Below are positions 58,101 to 64,000 of a DNA stretch of 64,000 nucleotides, piece after piece. The DNA is from Heliocidaris tuberculata (lineage: Eukaryota; Echinodermata; Echinoidea; Camarodonta; Echinometridae): the NCBI GenBank assembly GCA_025618425.1, contig CM046844.1, forward strand, positions 14,400,076 to 14,464,075, given 5' to 3'. The notes under the pieces are model-generated. The model saw nothing but the letters and a program-made list of their open reading frames with translations. It was not told the DNA's origin and searched no databases. A program made the translations under genes and the position numbers. Within the stretch, counting starts at the first letter, position 1; each line of letters starts with the position of its first letter.

Positions 58101-61100
58101 AAAATACTTTGGAAGTAAATTATCTTTTTTTAAAGTTGGCTGTCTTGCCAAGAATTCCTATGCTCCAGTCGTGATGTGCCATTCCTACAACGCACAGATC
58201 ATGACGTAGGCAGCCAAACAAGCGCATTACACAGTGCGCATGCGCAATCCCGCAAAGACAATGTGATAGCCATGTAGCTTCCTGCAAATGGTTTTGTAGC
58301 GCACCGTGTACTAAGTGAATATTTTTGCAACAGAGTGATTTATCTTAGAGTAATCCTTCCTTCGCAATATTGCAAAGGGTGCGGCACCACTGGTGCAATG
58401 TGCATTGACACTGGAGCAGCAGAAGCCCTGCAGAAGCGCTGCAGTAGCGTTCATGCCATAGAAGCAAGATGCAATGTGTCTGGATTTTAATATTCATAAG
58501 CATTTTCGGCAGCGAATGGTGGGTGATTCCTCAACAACCATGCAGGGATGCCACTTTTTAGGCAAAAGCCTGAGTTCAGGCCCAAGCAACTTATTTTCAG
58601 GCCATAGAAAACACATTTTTTTGGTACAAAATGGCTCATTCTAGATGATTTTCAGGCTTTCATATCAATTCTAAATGGCATCCCTGAACATGGTATTTTC
58701 TGAAAATTAGTAATCCAAAACTGTCCAACCCCTCCACTACTGGTGACATTACGATACATATAGTGATTACAACTTTAAAAATTCATAACATTCTTATTGC
58801 TTATTCAATTTCGTTCATACCTTCACCGATCTGCTTCTCTGATTTTTCCTCTTTCTTTCAGAGCAACTTGCCATTAAGGTTGGATTTCCCTTTAAGATGG
58901 GTAGTGCCTTGCATGGTTAATCATCCATTGGAGTGTTGTGTGGATGGTGATTATCTTACATGCAAATGGTTAATTGCCTGTGTCTTTATCATCTTGGCAT
59001 TGCTTGTCTAAGGCTTCACCATGTGGATTTCTCACATAGAAATGGAGAATCCTCAAAACATGTTGTCATTCAAAAATGCCTTTTTTCAAGATTGCATTAT
59101 CATATAATAGCTTGAAATTATACAAGTGAACTGTTTTTGCTGTGGACTGCCCTGACAAAGTGATGTAAGATTGAAAGTAATATCTGCATCAAACTAAAAC
59201 AAAAAAGAACGATTACAAATTTGTTTAACAAATTGATATTTGAAATAAATGTGTGTAAATTTGGTGGCACCGTCAGTGTGGATTTATGAGGCAGTTTGGT
59301 AGGTCCCTTTGGTGTAATGTTTGAACCCTCCCTCTTTACCTGGATTGATTTTTTTTTTTTTGGTTGTCATTGACAGAGGGTGACCACTTTGACAGGCAGA
59401 TGCCAATCTTGGAGAAAATGGAGACATCTGAGATGGTTCCATCCCAGCTGGATACCAGCATGTCAACCGAGTCTGAGAACAGAGCAAAGGTTCCTGCCCA
59501 TTTAGAGGTCATGGGGCACAGTGAGATGGACGATAAGGTCGCTGAACCACCCCTTATTTCGCCCATCTACCCTTCCAACAGCCAGCACACAGCAAACTTC
59601 TCCTCCATAACGGCTGGTGTGGACATCGGTGGGGTAGGAGAGAGCACTATCCAGATCCAAGAACCGGACATCTCTTCCAGTGACGCCACCTCCCACTACA
59701 TGGCCAGTTCTGAAGATACCCTGGAGGGCCACGTGGACTCCACCTCTATCATCCAGTCCAAAGGCCAAGGGAAAAACGGTGGTAGTAAAAAGAAGAGCAA
59801 AGCTGATTTGAAGCGCCAGCTGAAAGCTCAGGGTGTTGTGCCAAAGAAGAAAACGAGGGTCGGACAAAAGATAGTGAAAGCTCCAAAGTTGGAGGGAACT
59901 CCACAGATGGTGGAGGGAAATAAAGAGATGCCAGTCAATAAGGATGGGATAAGTGCAGCAGTGATTGGACCAGAGTGTGTGGTGACGTTTCCTGATGGAA
60001 GTGAACTGTTTGGTTGCCAGTTTTGCCCCAAGAGATGCCGTTTCCCCAACGGCCTCAAATTGCATCTAATGCTGAAGCACCACATCAAGAAAATCACTGT
60101 CGAAGGGGTTAATACCAGGAAATGGGGAAAAGGACTAGGACCTGAAGACATCAAGAACAGAAAGAAAGTAAAGGTGAAGAAACCAGAAGATGGGGTGAAA
60201 GTTGAAATGAAAGGTGGGGAGAAAGTTCAAAAGAAAGTTGAGGAACCTGTTGATGAGAAGACTCTGAAAAAGGAGGCAGAGAAACTTTCAGTCTCCTCGC
60301 TTGCTAAGAAAAGTCCAAAGAACACCAAAAAGGGACTGTTCCAATGTCACTTGTGCAACAGGACATTTATGTATGCAACCTGGAGAGACAAACACTTGTT
60401 GAGGCACAAAGCGGAGGAGAGTAAGGAAATGTACCTTTGCTCCGATTGTCCAAGAAGATTTGTAACAGATGGAGATTTGACCAAGCATAAGCTAACACAT
60501 AAATCAAAGTTGCAGGAACAGACTACAGAAAGCAAATTGGATGTAAATGTTCCTATTCAGGTACCGGGAAGTGCTCTAAAGCTTGAGACGAAAAGGAAAG
60601 AGAATGAAATTGCCAGTGGTATTGCTTCTGATGCCTCTGCTGCTCAAGTGACAAAGAGTAGTACCAGTCCAGCCCAGGATGTTCACTCCTCCCTGATGAG
60701 TTCCTCTGACAGTGGAGATGCGATTGAAAAAGGAACTTCTGATGATCAGGAACTTTCCAAGAGGAGGAATATCACCAGCAGGAAAGGAGCACTGAAGAAA
60801 GTGGCTTCATGCAAAATCTGTGGTATCGAATTTGTATCGTCTTCGAATCTCCATCGGCATCTCCGAAAAAGACATGGAATTAATCTTGTAAAGAAGCCAG
60901 GAGCAAAGTCATCCGGGGATAGTGACGCCGTCAAGACGGAGGGTAGTGGTGATGAAGAGAAGGAAGGAACAACCAATGTGAAGACGGAGATCGCTGCTAA
61001 GCCTCTTACCCAAGAAAGTCTCTTGAATGTACCCAAAGTGAATCCCACACAAACAAAGGGCCACATGAAGACAATGGCCAATATGACCAGGATGATTCGG

Positions 61101-64000
61101 AGGAAGCATGCCACAGCAGTGCTCCAGAACATGATGAAGGAGAGAAAGATTGGTGGAGAAGAATCGGTAGGTAACCAGAGCAAAATCAGAGCCAAGTTGC
61201 ATGCTGCTTTAAGACATGGAAAGAATGCAAAAAGAAGGCAGGGTTTTAAGAGAATCGAGCAAGTTGCTTCCCTAACTGGCAAGCAGTATCCAATTGAGCT
61301 ACCGAATCAAATTTGTCCCTGGCAGAGCAATGTGAAACCACTGCCATTCATCCCCAAGAAACCACCCACTCCTAAGACAACTCCGTTGAGTCCAGGACGT
61401 TCCTCAAGCAATGTCGAAGTTCTGGACCTGAGAGTGAAGAAACCTAGAACTGATGGGTCCCAGAAGCAGAATTCCACTCTGTATGTTGCTGGAGATTCAT
61501 CACAACCCTTGGACCTGTCATGTCATTCTCGGCCTGTCGTGCAAGTCCCCAAGTACAAGGTTACTAGGAGGCCGCCTCCTACGTCTCCTGTTGCATCTTC
61601 CCCTCCTGCATGTAGCACTCATCCAGAAGTCAAGACTATAACCAGGTTTAATATTACCCCCCGCATGAAGTCTACAGGTTGGAAATCTTCTACGTTAACC
61701 ACTCCTGTAGAATCTGCTGATCTGGAAAGGCCAACCAAGTTCTCCATACTGGATGCAGCCATCACTTGCAATGTATGTGAGCTTCCGTTTGATTCCATGA
61801 AGCTCCTCACCCAGCATGTTGTAGCGCATGCAGAGGACTATCCTTACAAGTGTGAATTCTGCGTGAAGCTGTTTGAAACGACCGACTTGTTGGCATCTCA
61901 TAGATATGACCTACATCGAGTTGGTAAGATGTACTGTTGCTCGGAGTGCCAGCAGGAGTTTGCATACCTTTCAAACCTTAAGCAGCACCAGGTGGATATT
62001 CATTCAGATCAACTTTGTTCATATACAGAGCGAGGGCCTGAGGAGATCAGACCACAGAATTTTACAGACCCTACAAAGGCCATTCAGACACCACCCATCC
62101 TACCAGAGCCTAGAGAAAGGATATCACTCATTGCTCATGAAATGAGCAAGGTGAGTCCTTCCAAGTTTGGCCGCTTCACCTCGACCCAGCAGCCCGACCC
62201 GAAGTCCACACCCCGAAAGAAAAGTAAGAAAAAGAAGGATGTTCCATGCAATCCTCAGCGTCATCATCCATTTGCATATGCTCGGGAGATTGGTTATTTG
62301 AGTACACTACCAGATGGCAGCATGTCCAGTGGCAAGAATGTTAGCCACTATGAAATGGCAACAAACAACCGCTGCACCAAATGTGCCAAGGTGTTTGCCA
62401 GTACAGCTGACCTTCATGTACACATCATGGAGTGTGCTGCAGCAAATGCACCAAGTACAGGTAAACCTAAGACGCCTGTCAAGACCCCTGTGAAGACTCC
62501 TGTGAAGACTCCTGTCAAGGTTGCTGATAAGAAGCTGACACAGGAGGAGAATAAACAGAAGAATGCCAAGGCCAGGAGGATCAAGATGCAGGCTGCCAAG
62601 AGGAGCAGGAACAGAGCCCTCCAGCAAGCCACTGAGAGTGAAGAGAGTGATGCGGCCCAGAAACGTAAGAGAGCCCGTCCTGGGCTCAAAATGTACAACC
62701 CTCTCAATCACACAAGGAGACGGGCCAGTGCAAATATTGTTGATGTTCATGCCTGCCAGGGTTGTGGGAAACAGTTCCACTTCATCAATGGTCTGGAGAG
62801 GCATATGAAGTTATGTCCAAACAAGGATAAGCTTTTCAACAAGAATACCAACCCGCACTATGCTCCTCGGAATATGAACCATCAGTGTGCCTACTGTGCT
62901 CGTCAGTTCGTCTACCTCAGAAGCCTCAAGAAGCACATCTCCAGCTGTCCAACCAGGCCTGCAGATGCTCCCACCTCAGTACCATCTCTCATTGTTTCTT
63001 TGGCTGCAGCAGCAGCAGCAGCATCATCGGTGCCAGTAACAGTTTCTGCTGCATTACTATCAGCCACAACAGTTACCCCTTCAGCTGCTGCCTCTGCACT
63101 ACTACCTGCTGCAAATCCTAACAGTGCAACTAACCCCAAGAACAACAGCTCAAGGAACTCCAGTCCAAAGGGTAATGCTTCTGAACTAGGGAGTTCAGAA
63201 GCTAGTAAGGAAACTCCTATTCCTGAAGGAAAAATTACGGAGAATGGTGATTTAATCAAGGACGAGGTAAAAGGTGTTGTCTCAACAGCTGGTGGAGAAT
63301 CTCCTGTCTCGGGAACTCCAAGGAAAGCAAGGAGACGGCGCAGGAGGCTTGATCCATACAGCAAGAAGAAGAAGCGATCTGGTTCACCAAGGTCAAGGCA
63401 AAAGTTAGAGATGGAGGTAGAGGCAGAGGATCAAGCTGAAGATGAAGAAGAAGATGAAGAGGAAGAAGATGGTGATGAAGAAGAGGAGAAAGAGATGGAG
63501 GAGAATGTGGAAAGCAATATGGAGACAGGAAATTTAGAACAGATGGAGAAGAAAGGAAAAAAGGAAATTGAAAGCAATATGAATATGAATGACATAAGGA
63601 ATGAGAAAGATTCCATTAAAGCAGAATGCAGAAATGAAGATTTACAAGGGGGAAAGAATCTAGCAGAGGAAAAGGAGAAGGAAAAATGTCAGATTACAGA
63701 AGAAAGTAAGGAGCATGATGTCAAAAAGGAAGAGAAAAACATTGCAGGTTTGGGAAACGGGAGAACTGAAGTGGGAGAAAAACTTATGGACAATGGCATG
63801 GAACTTAAAGAAGCAACGGAAGAGAAAGAAAGAGAAAAGAAAGATACTTGCACTTCCTCAGAAGTGACAACAAATGTAGGGAGCAAAAATACAGAGGAGA
63901 TGGCTAGCACCAATGAAGTTTCACACAGTAATGTAGAGAAGAACAAAGAGGGTGAGCTTCTGAAAGGAGATGAGAGAGCTAAGGGCAGCATACAAGACGA
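51937..64000 (+). CDS. PRDM2: PRDM2/RIZ-like PR-domain zinc-finger protein, 5' part (open at window edge)
   Basis: PRDM2 (RIZ) is a nuclear PR/SET-domain zinc-finger protein linked to H3K9 methylation and transcriptional repression. Exons: 51937-52018, 53284-53387, 54758-54913, 55889-56039 and 59377-64000 (no stop reached). All junctions are GT-AG with matching phases. At least 1705 codons are present (human RIZ1 1718 aa). The PR domain (residues about 28-127) matches RIZ1: GVWAKKSVRKGRTFGPFVGE, SIDASEPSKANWMRYV, SFEEQNM, RNIYYRTLRPIASGEELMCW. Ten fingers follow at residues 378, 488, 519, 643, 962, 990, 1019, 1164, 1291 and 1335. The last three are C2HC. PLDLS (875-879) fits the CtBP-binding PxDLS consensus. 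Four KTPV repeats, a 7-Ala run, an Arg/Lys block and an acidic tract come after. The N-terminal 27 residues are unlike vertebrate RIZ1. The alternative, another PRDM subfamily, is less likely given the PR-domain match. Confidence 0.92.
52094..52335. mobile_element. GGTGTTGG-rich foldback element, copy 2 (PRDM2 intron 1)
   Basis: 242 bp, the inverted-orientation relative of 41121-41372. Ends TGGGTGAATTCAAGTTCGG and AACTTGAAATCACCCA, core TATCAATAATGTGATTGGTA. Confidence 0.85.
52603..52772 (+). repeat. G-tract repeat family, copy 3 (PRDM2 intron 1)
   Basis: Starts CCAGGGGTGGATCCAGGATT, contains TATTGTGTACTTAAGGTATG and GGGTTTCAAAA, then a 14-G run, and ends near ATCTACCACTGGG. Confidence 0.75.
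53284..53387 (+). CDS. PRDM2: PRDM2-like coding exon 2 (PR domain part 1)
   Basis: Encodes residues 28-62, GVWAKKSVRKGRTFGPFVGE ... TYSWE. GATAG acceptor and GTGAGT donor, phase 0. The WxxKxxxKGxxFGPFVG block is diagnostic of the PR domain. Confidence 0.95.
53469..53858. mobile_element. TTAA-flanked element, CCCTTTC...CGAAAGGG, copy 3 (PRDM2 intron 2)
   Basis: 390 bp between TTAA (53465-53468) and TCAA (53859-53862, one substitution). Same internal sequence as 26005-26411. Only 81 bp after the exon 2 donor. Confidence 0.85.
54067..54237. mobile_element. Foldback MITE, AGGGCCCGTATTCCTAAAACC termini (PRDM2 intron 2)
   Basis: 171 bp with about 30-bp arms (AAAACCTTACAAAG, GTTGGCAACTAGC and complements). 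Its loop holds an (ATA)n run followed by GTACTTATATAGCGCATTTTCC, which may be a separate SINE tail inserted in it. Confidence 0.8.
54369..54440 (+). repeat. (TTTG)n then T-run and G-tract
   Basis: About eight TTTG units, a T-run and a 13-G tract in PRDM2 intron 2. Confidence 0.9.
54758..54913 (+). CDS. PRDM2: PRDM2-like coding exon 3 (PR domain part 2)
   Basis: Encodes residues 63-114: IRGPKGVRLYSIDASEPSKA, NWMRYVKSARSFEEQNM, then NIYYRTLR. It is 156 nt, phase 0 on both sides, so skipping would keep the frame but destroy the PR domain. Confidence 0.95.
54962..55193 (-). repeat. G-tract repeat family, copy 4, plus 28-G run (PRDM2 intron 3)
   Basis: The minus strand reads AGGATCCAGGATTGTGTAAA, GTGTATTTAATAAGGTATGCC, GGGTTTCAAAAGGGGG. 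It is immediately followed on the plus strand by an uninterrupted 28-G run (55166-55193). Confidence 0.75.
55889..56039 (+). CDS. PRDM2: PRDM2-like coding exon 4 (PR domain end)
   Basis: Encodes residues 115-164, PIASGEELMCWYKNLSPTTE followed by an acidic/Ser-rich linker. GTAAGG donor, phase 1. An ATCCA pentamer cluster lies just before the acceptor. Confidence 0.94.
56477..56506. repeat. 30-nt perfect palindrome in PRDM2 intron 4
   Basis: Arms GTACAAGCTTATCT and its exact complement around a 2-nt centre (GA). Confidence 0.9.
57722..58754. mobile_element. Mariner-like non-autonomous element (copy B), nested
   Basis: TIRs CCGTAATGTCACCAG and CTGGTGACATTACGA, flanked by TA (57720-57721 and 58755-58756). 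Inverted relative of 21428-22312, shared along nearly its whole length (for example AACGGATGCGATTG, CAAAGAGAATTATCCACGGG). Confidence 0.83.
58543..58686. mobile_element. Small foldback MITE nested in copy B
   Basis: CAGGGATGCCACTTTT at the left and AAATGGCATCCCTG at the right. CATG on both sides (58539-58542 and 58689-58692). Copy A lacks this insert at the equivalent place, so this is a clean insertion. Confidence 0.8.
59377..64000 (+). CDS. PRDM2: PRDM2-like giant exon 5 (zinc fingers, linkers), incomplete
   Basis: A single reading frame of 4624 nt without a stop, from a TTGACAG acceptor to the window edge. Zinc fingers are at 60015-60080, 60345-60407, 60438-60500, 60810-60875, 61767-61829, 61851-61916, 61938-62003, 62373-62435, 62754-62816 and 62886-62948. 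PLDLS is at 61506-61520 and a second, weaker VLDLR at 61419-61433. KTPV x4 is at 62469-62516, the Ala run at 63003-63023, the basic block (KARRRRRR, SKKKKRS) at about 63322-63380, and the Glu/Asp tract at 63418-63505. The end is Glu/Lys-rich and low complexity. Large single exons carrying the fingers are typical of PRDM2. Confidence 0.95.

Larger units (their letters stand above)
57267..58891. mobile_element. TTAA-flanked MITE carrying nested insertions (PRDM2 intron 4)
   Basis: Ends AGGGCAATCCAACCTTGG and CCATTAAGGTTGGATTTCCCT. TTAA at 57263-57266 and 58892-58895. Arms (57267-57720 and 58757-58891) pair near the ends. Inside lies the TA-flanked element 57722-58754, which itself contains 58543-58686. 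Confidence 0.85.

Noticed and set aside
59502..63991. Several minus-strand ORFs of 90-190 codons
   Set aside because: They are antisense shadows of the PRDM2-like giant exon, whose plus-strand frame has zinc fingers and continues to the window edge.

Overview
This is a eukaryotic nuclear window with intron-split genes, AT-rich non-coding DNA, many microsatellites and dense small transposon relics. I read three conserved animal genes. The frequent ACATGTA-type words, CR1-like LINE debris, foldback MITEs and metazoan gene content suggest a marine invertebrate, most likely a deuterostome such as an echinoderm. The phylum is an inference from general character and was not tested.

Region 1 (1-6.2 kb) is intergenic. 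It holds a decayed CR1-like LINE split by a TTAA-flanked MITE, hexanucleotide satellites and a foldback element. Region 2 (6.25-14.6 kb, + strand) is a complete ten-coding-exon AP2M1 gene (clathrin adaptor AP-2 mu subunit, 430 aa). Its introns carry a TTAA-type MITE, a hAT-type non-autonomous element with an 8-bp target duplication, and SINE-like copies. Region 3 (14.6-22.4 kb) is AP2M1 3'UTR or intergenic DNA plus pogo-like and mariner-like MITEs. Region 4 (27.3-22.6 kb, - strand) is a complete four-coding-exon PIGP gene (130 aa, GPI-GlcNAc transferase subunit) with a palindromic CRE about 80 bp upstream of its ATG. Region 5 (27.4-51.9 kb) has no recognisable coding exon. It is a repeat-rich interval with MITEs, G-tracts, large hairpins, (ATT)n and (TCC)n, plus a CpG-containing segment near 35 kb that could be a distant promoter.

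Region 6 (51.9 kb to the right edge, + strand) is the 5' part of a PRDM2/RIZ-like gene. Four small exons encode the start and a PR (SET-like) domain. A fifth exon of more than 4.6 kb encodes at least ten zinc fingers, a PLDLS motif and acidic and basic tracts, and is still open at base 64000. The start-codon exon is the last unit of a 193-bp tandem array in which the same splice acceptor, minimal ATG-TAG uORF and Kozak ATG are repeated upstream. This is the most unusual structure in the window.

The three genes (endocytosis, GPI anchor synthesis, chromatin/transcription) are functionally unrelated neighbours. Nothing suggests co-regulation.
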